NCBI GenBank assembly: GCA_003117195.1
Contig: BDSI01000027.1
Span: forward strand, 928,001 to 992,000
Direction: 5' to 3'
DNA from: Eudorina sp. 2006-703-Eu-15
Lineage: Eukaryota > Chlorophyta > Chlorophyceae > Chlamydomonadales > Volvocaceae
DNA: 64,000 nt
Part shown: one piece after another, positions 1-11,100 of the stretch
Position numbering within the stretch: the stretch's first letter is position 1
Layout: every line of letters begins with the position of its first letter
The notes under the pieces: model-generated
Database searches by the model: none
What the model was told of the DNA's origin: nothing
The model's input: the letters and a program-made list of their open reading frames with translations, nothing else
Made by a program: the position numbers and the translations under genes

Positions 1-34
1 CGGCCCTTCCTGAACCCCCTTGGCCGTCCCTCAG

Positions 35-2464
35 AGCTTCATGCTGCTGCACTCTCTGGGAGGCGGCACCGGCAGCGGCGTGGGCACGTACATCGTGCAG
101 ATGCTGGCGGTGAGGAGGCCCCGGGGGGCGGGCGGGCGGGCGTGAGGTTGAGGTCAAGGTTGGCGTGACGATGAAGGGGGAGCGGCCGCGCACATACGCG
201 GTGGTGCCATTTGTCCGCCAAGCACCTCAATATACGGTACACATATTCTGCGGTTACCTGCGCGGCCCCTGGTTCCCTGCTCTGTCCTTGGCGCCTTGCC
301 CTGCCCTGGCCCGGCCCCTTGTCCTGCCCTGCCCGGCCGACGGGTCCCAGGACGAGTTCCCGGGCGTCTTCCGGTTCACGGGCAGCGTGTTCCCCTCCGA
401 GGAGGACGATGTGGTCACCTCGCCGTACAACGCCCTCTTGGCCCTAGGCCAGCTGGTTGAGCATGCGGACTGCGTGCTGCCCATCGAGAACCAGGCGCTG
501 ATCGACATCGTCAACCGGGCGGATGCGGCGCGGGAGCGGGCGGCGGGTAGGTCTGGGACCTGGGGGCCGTGTTTGCGGGGGACGGAGAGGGCGCTGAGGG
601 TGGTAGCCAAGCCAGGGACAGCAGGGGGCAGTGCAGGGCCACGCATGCGGCTGGGCGCACTTTGCCTCCCCGCCCTCGATGTCTCTGGGGATGGTCCGAA
701 GTCCCATCACTAGCCGCAGGATGGACCGCTGACGCCGCCGCTGCCGCTCCAATCACAGGCGGCAGTGCCGCCCCCTCCTCCGCGGCGGCCGAGGGCCTTG
801 GCGGCAGCAACAAGCCCTTCGACTCCATGAACTCGGTGGCGGCCAGCCTGCTGCTCCACATGACCGCCAGCGTGCGGTTCGAGGGGCCCCTGAACGTGGA
901 CCTGAACGATATCACCATGAACCTGGTCCCCTACCCGCGGATGCACTTCCTGCTGTCCAGCATGTCCCCGCTGCTGCCGCCCCCCAAGGACAAGGACGTG
1001 GGCCGCCAGGCGCTGGCGCTGCAGCCCAGGACGCTCGACCAGGTACCTCGAGCATCCGGCATCGTGCGATTTGCCTGATCGTGCGCACGCCCCCATCTCC
1101 CATTCTCCCTTGGGCCGTCGAATCCGCGCCACGCTTCCGCGCCTGCTCACTCCGCACCGCGACAGGTGTTCGGCGAGGTGTTCAGTCGGGAGCATCAGCT
1201 CATTCGGGCGGACCCCCGCCACGCCACCTACCTGGCCTGTGGCCTCATCGCCCGGGGCCCCACCGCTACCATCGCCGACATCAACCGCAACATCGCCCGA
1301 CTGCGGCCGCAGCTGAGGATGGTGCACTGGAACAGCGAGGTGGGTAGGGGGCCGCCGCGTTAGGGGGGTTCCAGGAAGGCGCCAAGGCCATCCGTGTGGC
1401 GGGGGGACCGGGGCCGGGTTGACTCATGCGGTTTCACTGTCCAAGACAACCTGTTTTTTTAAACGGTCAGGGAAACGGAACGGAGAGAAGAGTACCCGGT
1501 GTGGAGGTACGGAGGAGGGAGAGTCCCGTTGTCCCGATTGCCCAGGGAGGGGTGGGTGGGGCTCGCGGGTCTACATGAGCCTGCAGGTCGGCGTGGGGCT
1601 GTCAACGATGCCGAAGTATCAGCGCTTCAGCGGCAATCCTGTCTGCCAGCACACTACCACTGGTTCTGGGGCTCAGTGCTTCGGGCTAGCTAAGCGGCCT
1701 CTCCGGCCTCCTCGCACACTGCTGGCTCCGGTAACCTTCGCGGACCGGTTACCGGTTTGTGACTATGCCCTCCGCCCCGCCCCGCGCCTCCACCCCTGCG
1801 CCCGCCCACCGCATGTCTGATTCCTGCAGGGCTTCAAGCTGGGCATCTGCAGCACCCCGCCCGTGGGCTGTCCCTTCGGGCTGCTGTGCCTGGCTAACAA
1901 CACGGCCATCGCCACCACCTTCAACACCATGAGGGAGCGGTTTGAGAAGCTGTATCGTCGAAGGTGGGGCCAGCCAGGATCCGGGCCGGGAGAGGCCGTA
2001 CCGGGCGGAAAAAGGGGAGGGGCGGGTGGTATATAGGGAATCGGTAGATGGGAGGAACTGGTGGCAGAGAAAGGTAATTGCATCATCAGTCACAATGCCC
2101 TTGCGACTTGACACTCCACCTCCTCGCGGGGTATCTCACCCCTTACAGGGATGTCAAGTTTCACTGATGCAGCGCGCCATGCACGGGGCCATGACCAGGC
2201 ACTTGGGTTGTGCGAGTGCCCTCTGGCAAGCTCGCTGTCATCACCTCCCGCCCAGCACGTTTCATCGTGACTCCGGTGTACCCTCGAACCCTCTCCCTCA
2301 GGTTCTACACGCACCACTACGAGCAGTACATGGACCGCAGCGGCTTCGAGTCGGCGCTGGAGGTGGTGGTGGACCTCACCCGTCAGTACGAGGAGCTGGA
2401 GGGGGCCACACGGGCGCCGCCCATCACCCGGTTGAGGCCCCGGGGGCTGTCCTTCCTGCCGTGA
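35..2464 (+). CDS. TUBE1: Epsilon-tubulin, 3' part (six exons)
   Basis: Epsilon-tubulin is a centriole and basal-body tubulin needed for triplet microtubules (BLD2 in Chlamydomonas). Exons read as 35-109, 351-546, 759-1042, 1166-1339, 1830-1963 and 2302-2464 (TGA); they join in phase into 341 residues. The first visible exon carries the nucleotide-binding loop GGGTGSG. It is followed by a block containing EDDVVTSPYNALLAL and DCVLPIENQALIDI, the epsilon form rather than alpha, beta or gamma. Later come NSVAASLLLHMTASVRFEG, HWNSE and GFKLGICSTPPVG, and the chain ends in SFLP. The family is about 470 residues long, so roughly the N-terminal 130 residues lie left of the window. An AG acceptor directly before base 35 shows that this is an internal exon. 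The neighbour to the right is convergent. Assignment to epsilon is firm; the exon borders are inferred. Confidence 0.93.
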
Positions 2465-4381
2465 GGGGGTGCTCATCCTTGAGCCCTCCCGGAGGTTGCG
2501 GGTTGACAGCTTGGCTCGCGGCACAAAGGGGCCCGCAACGGGCGTAAGTATTGCATCGGCCTTGTAGAGGAGGGCATGATTTGGGTTTAGAAAAACGCTT
2601 GAAACTGGCATCGAGCCCAGCACAGCAGGCCGCACGTGTCCTGACTGGAGGTTCTGGGTGGTGGATCGAGATGCGGAGCGGATTGCGGGCGTGTCCCTCC
2701 GTGCGGGCGGGGTCGCCAGGGTCGGTGCCGTGAGGAGAAGTAGCGGTGACTGTGGACTGGCCGTTTAGGACCATTTTCCTCCCGACATCTGCGGGCAGTT
2801 GCTGCCTGGGGAGGCTCGGCGGCAGGTGGGGGGCCTGGTCGGATGCGGTTGGGACACCCGGTAACGTTGGCCCCAACACAGTGCGATTGACGCCCGTCAT
2901 TGGGTTAACTGGCCACGCCCGCCAGCAGGATTAGGGCTGACTCACGTGATCACCCGTGCGCTCATGCCGTACAGATTATGGCGACCTTTGAGCGGGACAC
3001 GCACAATCGGCTCGGCCTTTGGGTTGTGTCGGACCTTGGGACGGCTGCAGGCCCCGGCTCTGGTGGTCCGGCTTGTCTCGTGACGTCCTTGCTGTCGTGC
3101 GCACCTGCGGGTCCCTTGATTCCAACACAAGTGGCAGTGCGGTTGCGGCAGTTGCAAAGCAACTGCCCGTTTTATCTCTTTTGACGTGATGCCTCTTAAG
3201 GGTTTGCGTGTGGCCCGGTTCCCCTCCGAGCGATCCGAGTGGGCTTGTCCCCTGTACGGCGCAGCCCAATGGGATGAGTACCCTCCGCAACTGTGCCCGT
3301 CGCCCTGTCCCTGAATCTCTTCACAGAGAAGTCGAAGCAACAGCTGGAACTTACACATGGTATTTCCTTACATGAGCCGCATACGGCTTTCCGAAGACAT
3401 CTTCCGTACGCATTTGATTGATTCGGGACCGTACTGGATGACCGGGTGACGTCATGCACAGTCACACAAACGGAAAGCAGGGGAGAGCGCACGGGGCGTC
3501 GTGGGCCGGTGGCTGGGTTGATGAGGGCCGTGCACTCCCCCCCAACTGCCCCTGGGCGCCAACTGAGCAGCTAGCACTTGGGTGGTGGGTATTCGGTAGT
3601 TAGCTAACAGGATGCAAGTGCATTAGGCGTAATAAAGAAAATAACATCCAGCAGATAACAGTTTAATCATCTACCGCTCGCTCGCCGTGACTCCACAGCG
3701 CCTGTCTGTGACTACCAATCACATACAATCCAGCGGAATCCAGTTCCCAGTGGTGACGTGGCAGGCACCGAGCGCTTGCTTGCTTTCAAAAGCAGAACAC
3801 ATCCTCGCATGGCGCCGCATCGCCGACCTTCCACCGCCTCCCCAGCCACAGCCGCCATGCCTGCGCAAGTGCCCCCAGCCCACCGCCCCTACCCCGGCCC
3901 CCGCGCCGAGCTTTCGCGCCACTCCAGCCCCCCGGAGCTTGGGCACTCAGTGCCTCCCACTGGCCGCTGCGCACCCCAATAACAGATTCTGTTGGCACGG
4001 CCGCCGTCGCCAGCAATAAGGCTTATCTGGACAAAACTTATTTTCAAGCGGCCTCCCCTTTTTTGCACGAACCCACACGGACTCTCATATGACAGTGACG
4101 GGGCACCCGGCTGTCATCCATGACCCGGTTAGGCCCACAATAACTTCATCCACTTAGTGCATCACCGGACACATGCGTTCTGCCAGTGATTGCGAAGTAC
4201 ACCCCCGTTCACGACCAGCGGTTCCTCGTAATAACGCATCCTCCATCACCTCCATCTCGGCCGGGTGTGACAAACGACCCGGTTTCGGCGCATTGTCGTC
4301 AAATCCGCGTCATGGGGTACCTACCCCCTCCCGTCGGCACGAATGTTTCCAAAGGTCCCCCGCGTAGGCCTTGCCAACACG
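2465..4381. other. Intergenic stretch between convergent genes
   Basis: This 1.9-kb stretch separates the 3' end of epsilon-tubulin (+) from the 3' end of the F-box/membrane gene (-). It should hold both 3' untranslated regions. Short open frames occur on both strands, but none shows splice support or a recognisable domain. A TTACA (TGTAA on the minus strand) lies at 3351-3355 and could serve the minus-strand gene, though about 1 kb from its stop. I see no RNA gene or repeat here. Confidence 0.5.
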
Positions 4382-7300
4382 TCAGTACCGCAGCCCATTG
4401 CGCAGTCGGACACAGCTGAATGAGTGGTGCCACTCGTACGTGCCGTACATCCAGGCAAAGCCGTTGGACAGCAGGTGGATCAGCCGCCAGTGGAGGCCGT
4501 CGCCGTACAGCGGCCACAGCAGCGCCGCCGGCAGGTAGAGGGGCGAGGGGCTGGCGGCCGGGCGGTGCCAGGGCTCTAGGTTGAGGTGGGGCGGCACCGG
4601 AGGCAGCGACAGCAGAACCTGCGGGTCGGTGGGTCAGCGGGTCGGTCAGTGGGGCAATTATAGCGCATAGAGACATTTCTTCGGTTGGGTTGGGACGGCC
4701 GTTGTGTGCGGTGTTGGCGAATACACGGCGGTGGGTCGACGGACGTCGCTTTGGTCGTGGCGCCCCACCCTCACCCTGGCCCTGGCCCTCGGCCCCACCT
4801 GGACACCGGGCACCACCACCAGGTAGTACGCCCCCAGACAGATCAGCCCCAGGGCGATGGAGCGCCGGGTGCCCAGCCAGGCGCACGTCCTGGGGGTGGG
4901 CGGTGGGGGTATAGGAAATAGGTAGACATATTGATACTGCGCTGCTGCCAGAGTGGGCGGTGGGGGGGTGGCACAGCCGCGGGATGACCGGGCGTGACGG
5001 GCGTGATGAAAGGGTTTGGGGCTGGACAGGCACAGCGTCGCGCCTCGCGATGTGAAGGGCAGCTGCGCCCCGCACAGCTGCGCCCTACTCAGCTCTTGCG
5101 GACCGCGTAAAGCCGTGGTGGACAGCCTTCCCTCCCAGTCGCGAAATCCAAAAGCTGACAGCCTGGGATGCAGCACTGTAGGCGCCTAGGTACAATGAAT
5201 CAGGTCGCGCCGCCTGACCAGTCGCACCATTCATGCGGTCCGGGGCATTGCTTCGGTCCAGGGGACGTTCCGCCGCTGCGCCGTACCTGTACGCGGCCGC
5301 CAGGATGGCTGTGTGCAGCAGCATGTGTACGGCAGTGAACACCACGTAGTTCGTCAGGTGCGCCACCGGCAACCGCCCGCCGCCATGGATGCTGCAGGCG
5401 CCGAACGCGCCGCACAGCAGCGCCACCGCCGCCGCCACCGCCACGCCCGCGGTGCACTCCGCCGCCAGCTCTGCGAATGGACCCACGGGTCACCGCACAA
5501 TCCCGGCAAGCGGCGGTTACATCGTTAACCACTACCGTTTGATCGGCGTCCGGTGACCCACATGGGAAGATGACTGAATACCACTCAGCGAGCAGAAGAA
5601 TTGACCTGTGCTGTCCCCGTGCTCAAAAACCCCAAAAGCGATCTGGGTCACAACCGATGGATGGCCGTACAACTGGCCCTGACCTCAACCGTGTGCGCAC
5701 CCCAGAATCGCAGCCAGCACATTCCCCCGGTCAACGACCCAGATCGCTCCGGACCCACATGGTCTCTGATGGGCCCTGGCTGCGCACCTCGGGCGACGTA
5801 CGCGTCGTGCTGCGTGATGGTAAGCCGCCGCACCAGCCGCCGCTTCTCGTGGAGGGACCGGAGGGCGGCCTCAGCCTGGCGGGTGGGACGGTCGGTGGCT
5901 GGGTGACCCGAGTGCCGCAGTGATGACGTGGTTGCTGACTACCGCGGCGGTGCGCGTAACGACCACACCAGGCGCGCAGGGCTGTGGTTCCACACAAGGC
6001 GCAGCTGGCCCCCTCTGGGATGCGCTGCAACAGTCTACATTCGGGCATCTAGGCCTTCATGGCAGGTCAAGTATCCTCGACCCTCGGCCACACAGCAACA
6101 TCGCCTCTGTCGCTCACAGGGTAAGCGGCGCTTCGCGCCCGTACCCTGACGCGCCGGCGGCCGGCCGACCGCCGATGCCAGTCCAGTCCGTCAGTCCGTC
6201 AGGGACGGAGAAACCCTGCCAGGTTCACACCCCTGCCGCCCACCCACCTGCAACTCCAAGTCGGGACGTGCCGCCAACAGCAGCCGGTACGCGCCGCGCA
6301 ACCGGCGACACGTCATCGCCGCACACGCCACCGCGCGCAGCCCCGCAAGTCCGCCGTCGCCGCTGCCGTCGCCACTTTCGCCGCCACCGAAGCCGCCGCC
6401 GCCGCCGCTGCCACGGCGGGATGCACTCGCTGCCCACTGCGTCGCCCAGCTCCTGGGCTGTTGCCGCCTGGTGGGACTGGCTTGCGGGCTGGCGATGAGC
6501 GCGAAGCTCCAGCCCGGGCTGTTGGGGGCACTTGGCGGTGAGCCTGGGCTGCGGCCGGGGCTGGTGCCGAAGGGCGAAGCGCCGACCGCCGCCGTCGCCG
6601 AACCCGGGTTCACACACGCCAGGGTGATAAGCAGCAGCAGCTCGTTGGGCAGCTCCAATAGTCGACAGGTCGGCTGCTCTGGCGCCGGCGGCCTTGACAG
6701 CGTCGGCTGAATTGGGCCTGACACGACCGCGGCGGCGACGCTGGCCGCCGCGGCCGCGGCGGCGGCGGCGCCGTCGGTCCAGCGCCGGGGCAGCAACAGC
6801 GGCGGCAACGCCGCCAGCGGCGGCAGATGTGGCGACCAGAGAGCGCAGGCGGAACTTCGGCGCAGGGGGGTGCTGAGCGCCGCGGCCTGGCGTGGTGTTG
6901 GTGGCACCTTCGTGGGACAGCCGACGGCGGCGCTGGACCTGTGCCTGCTGGCAGCCAGCTCCGTCCCATGGGTCCGTGCAGAGCCGCACTCACCGCTGTC
7001 GCCGCTTGCGTGTTTGACCTCCTTTGGCGGCCAGCGGCAACGACGGTGTGCGGCAGCGACCTGGTCTGGCGGCAGCGGCACGTGACCGCCGTCGCGGGCC
7101 GGGCTGGGTGGTGAGAACGGCGGCTGCGTCGGAGGTGTTTCGCGGACTTCTCTCGACGGCTCCGGTGCCGATTGCTGGTGACGAAAGGCGACCCGCCGAG
7201 GAGGGCTGCTGGCGACGGCGGGGACGTCGGCGCCGTTGCTGTACGTCTTGTAAACCTCATCGACAAGTGTGGCGAAGGCCTGAAGCTGGTGCTGCGAGAT

Positions 7301-7552
7301 GGACCTGGATCGTTCGGAGCATTTCGCGGGGTCCCCGTCGGTGAAGGTGGACTGCGACAAGCCAGTGAACGGCATGGCGGTGACGTCCTGAGAGGCAGCC
7401 GCGGTTGATGATGCCCGGCTGCTTGCAGGACCGAAAGCGGGACCATCGTTCGCTTGCTGCTGCTGGGTTTTGCGTGAGTTGGTCATGCTTATTTCCACGA
7501 CTTGAGGCGCAGAGGAAGGTAGAAATCCAGGCTTGCCTCGATAACGAGCCAA
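4382..7552 (-). CDS. Protein with split F-box-like motif and C-terminal membrane segments
   Basis: Five exons on the minus strand, 7552-6248, 5875-5788, 5470-5287, 4889-4799 and 4618-4382, join in phase into 634 residues. The first exon encodes a long Ser/Ala/Pro-rich region. At about residues 300-315 it has LELPNELLLLITLACV, like the first F-box helices. After about 85 Gly/Ser-rich residues comes LAGLRAVACAAMTCRRLRGA (about 400-420), like the last F-box helices. An F-box would bind SKP1 in an SCF ubiquitin ligase. The later exons are hydrophobic: GVAVAAAVALLCGAFG, then NYVVFTAVHMLLHTAILAAA, then IALGLICLGAYYLVVV, suggesting three membrane helices. The tail contains LLWPLYGDGLHWRLIHLL. I do not recognise the C-terminal family. 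The start could also be Met23. The gene model is solid by phase; the F-box call is an inference. Confidence 0.72.
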
Positions 7553-8108
7553 AGGTGCTGAGGAGTGAAAGGGCGCGAAACTGGACGACGGCGCGAGCCG
7601 CGAGTTGCGCTAGTTGAGCGATGTGCGCAGCAGTATGATTCTAAAAAGTACCCCTTGTACCTCAGAGATGCTCCCCCAAGTCGTTAAGGTGTACGGTCTG
7701 CGACCCGGGGATGGCTAGTTAGGAGCCTCCGTTATACTGTGAGAATGAAAGGCGAAACCAGCTGTTGACAGGTGCGGACTGCTGCGAAGGCACACTGTGC
7801 GGTGCGTGACAGCTGGAAAATCTTGTTTGGGAAAGCGCTGTTCATGAGTCCATGCGCATGTATCGTCCCTTGGACGTACGGCAAATTCAGCCGACGAGTC
7901 ATTAGCGGTGTCGAGGCCCCCTGCCGCAGGAACGTACGGAGGCATCGCCAGACATCTCATAACGATAAGCCTTACCGTATTCAATATGGGCATGCGGACT
8001 GATCAAAGCCTGTGTACGTAGGCGTTCTCTTGCGGGTCGTTGCGGGCACAGCGCTTTGTTCCGGAACTGAGCGCAGCACCGAAGGCACCGCACCTGCTAT
8101 CAAAACAG
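7553..8108. promoter_or_regulatory. Divergent intergenic region
   Basis: This lies between the start of the F-box-like gene (-) and the first recognised exon of the large helical protein gene (+). It must hold the minus-strand promoter. A strong acceptor (AAAACAG) stands directly before the ATG at 8109, so an upstream 5' exon of the plus-strand gene may lie here. I could not identify that exon. No TATA box or other motif stands out. Confidence 0.4.
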
Positions 8109-11100
8109 ATGAGCTTCCTTGATGTAAAGCATCACGAGGCGCATGGCCATTCTGATTACCTGGTGTACAATCTGCTTTATGGCAGCGGGCACGGCCCGCC
8201 GGTGACCGCGGTGCTCTGCTTAGCTTGTTTCCTGGACAGCCTCGCGGACGCCGACGGTCTGAACACTCGCAAGGCCTACGTTTTGAGGTGATCTAGCATT
8301 CGGCTCCAGCGAATATCCTACTTTCGTTTGTCTACGTCAAAAAAGACGTGCACCTTCGGCCCGCGAAAGACGGAAGTTGCAGCGCTAACTCTTAATAAGC
8401 CGCCCTGGCCAAAAGTTGGAACATAAATCTACCAGGGTGATCCGGCCGTCGCTTTCCTAGGGTCTGCACTGCCAAATACGACCTTGTCCGCGACATCCAC
8501 CTTCCCAACAGGCAGCTCACCGACATTTTGGCTGTACCTCCTGCACCGCTGGGCATTGTCGGCGGCGACGACCCGAGCGGCTGCGGCCGCGGCCGGACGG
8601 CCCTGGTCCGGGACATCGCGCAGCAGCATGCGTCCCTGCTGGTGTCCGCGCTGGTGGACCTGCTGACCTGGTGCACCGACAGGGCCCTGGAGGAGGACCT
8701 CCGCGGCCTGTGCATCACCCTCTGCACCGCCACAGGGCCCGGCTGCTGCCGCGGCGGAGGGTCCAACTTCCTGCCGGAGATGCTCGTGACGCGGTAGGTA
8801 CGGCCGTGTAGGGTAAGGCGTGCGAGTGCCGCGCAGGCCATTCTCACCGCTGTGTTGTAGAGGTCTCATCGGTAGCTGCTCATCTTCGTGCACCGTACAG
8901 TGCGCGTCGTGTACGTCGCATTTGAGGGCTCCCGCACAAGCACTCCGGCGGGGCGCCGCTGGGGTCCCTCCTGGTAGGCACGGGCGGTCCCTTCTGGGGA
9001 TCCCGCCAGTCATCACGAGCGCTTCACCAAAGGTGCGCTTTTCACAGGGTTGACCCCCAACTCGACCCGCAGGTGCGCGGCTGCGCTGGAGGAGATCTTC
9101 GCAGCTGAGCCGCCGCAGCTGCCGGCGCAGGCTATGGGGGCCCTATGGGGCAGCTCACATGGGAGCGGGACGCACCTGGGCGGCAGCGCACACGCACCGC
9201 AGGCGCCCGGCCCCAGCCCCGCGCCGCTGCTGCGGCTGCTGGCAGACCTGACACATTCGCTGCCGTCGACTGACCGGGACACCGCGACTGGTGCGCTCGT
9301 GCGAGCACTGGCAGCGTCGCCCTTGCTGCTTCGGGGCCTGGACGAGGCGATCGGGGGCTGCGGCGGTGGCGCGGGCAGCGGCATTGGCGGCGGGGGGCCA
9401 GGGGGCGGGGGGCGCTGGTGGTGCCCTCAGGCGGAGCCGGTGGCCCTCAGGTGGGTGATGGTTAGGGACTGGGGGCGCCGGGCGGGAACAGCAGTGAGGC
9501 AATACCAGTGGTGCAGTTGTGTCCGCAAGGGCATTTGTGTCGGTAGCTCAGATGTTTGCGGGACGTTCGCAGAATACCGGTAGGAGAAGCCAAGAAAATG
9601 CCAAGCCACGCGCAGTCACCAGCCTCGCAATGTCCTCAATTTTGGCGAGGCGGTTGCTTGGCCCTACAACAAGTTTGCGTCTTCACCGCGACCCCCTTGC
9701 CGCGGCGGCATTCGCCGTGTCCTGTCCCAGGCTCTTGCTCTCGGCCGTCCGCCACCCTTCCCCTTCCGAAGAAGCCCAGGCCCTGGTGGCCTTAGCGGGG
9801 CAGCCGCTGTTTGAGCGCTGCGCGGTGCTCCTGGGCCGCACCGCCGCCGGCGAGGCATCCGTGACGCAGCGGGCGCTGTGCCTGGACCTGTTGACGGCGC
9901 TGGCGGAACGAAGTACGCACAATACCGGGCGTTGCTGCCGGGGATGTGTTTAATGAGAAGCCCACCCAGAACCGCCCAGCTGGGCCTGCAGGCCCGGATA
10001 CTCACCAAAACCTTCTATTTGCTTACCGGGGATGTGTGTACTGCTGCCACCTCCGTCTCTGTCGCTGTCTCCCGCCAGTGCTATGTAGCTTCACACGAAT
10101 GCGAACTACTTTTGGGCGCAGTAACCACCCTCCGCTCTAACCATATCTACAAGACGGTTCGCTCCACTCGCACCCGGTGCAGGCTGCCTGTTGGAGCAGA
10201 TCAACGGGTCAGGCGGCATGGACCTGGCCGCCAGCAGCCACCTCGCTTCGCTGCTGGTCGCGGGCCTCAAGCCCTGCCTGCTGGATTCCTCCCGTCCACA
10301 GGTGCAGGCGACCGCGTGCCGCCTGCTGGGGATTGTGGCGGGTAGGTCGCATCCTCGACTGGTGCAGCAGCTCATTCACAGGGACATGGCCGAGTACTTG
10401 TTTGAGGTGCTGAGGTCCGCAGCAGCGGCGGCAGCTGTTGCTGCAGCGGAGCATGTTGGCGGCGGTGATGGTTCGGCGATGGATAGTGCGTCGGGTGTCT
10501 TGGTGGGCAGGACGCCGGCGGCGTCGCGGGAGCAGGCCGCGGCGTCGCTGGCGGCCGCGGCTGGCGAGTTGACGAGCGCGGCGGTACTGGCGCTGAGCTA
10601 CCTCGCCTTGGAAGGTGCGCGTGCAAACATCGAAACATGAGGCGAAGGCTCTGGAACACTGATGCTGTGAAGAGCGGGTGGACATGATGGCTTGCGCGTG
10701 TGCCCTGCCCACCAGTTTCCAGTAGTTTGGTACCGTTGTAAGGAGTTAGTCCACGGCGCTGGTTGGACTAGGCGACTGGGAGTTTCGACATCCCAGCGGC
10801 ATAGCATGCACGTATCCAGGAGATTAAAAAACACAATCGGACCCGGGGATAGGATAGCGCTCGAAGACCGCTCCCGAAGTCACACTCGCACATCGGCTGC
10901 CACGTCGTGCCGTACGGCCGGTTGCTGCCCGCCAGGTCCCATGTTCCGGAGCCGGTTACCATTCGGTGTGGAGGTGCTCACGGAGCTGTGCTCAGCAGCC
11001 GCCACCAGCTGCGACCACGCACTGGCGGCCGAATTGACGGAGCTGTTGAGGCTGGCGGTGGCGCCGCCGGCTCCCCGTGAAGCGTCGCCTTCGTTTGGTG

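Noticed and set aside
6225..6989. Long minus-strand frame of 254 codons and similar overlapping frames within 6190-7550
   Set aside because: They are shadows of the true exon 1 of the F-box-like gene; GC-rich DNA keeps several frames open, and only one frame joins in phase to the downstream exons.
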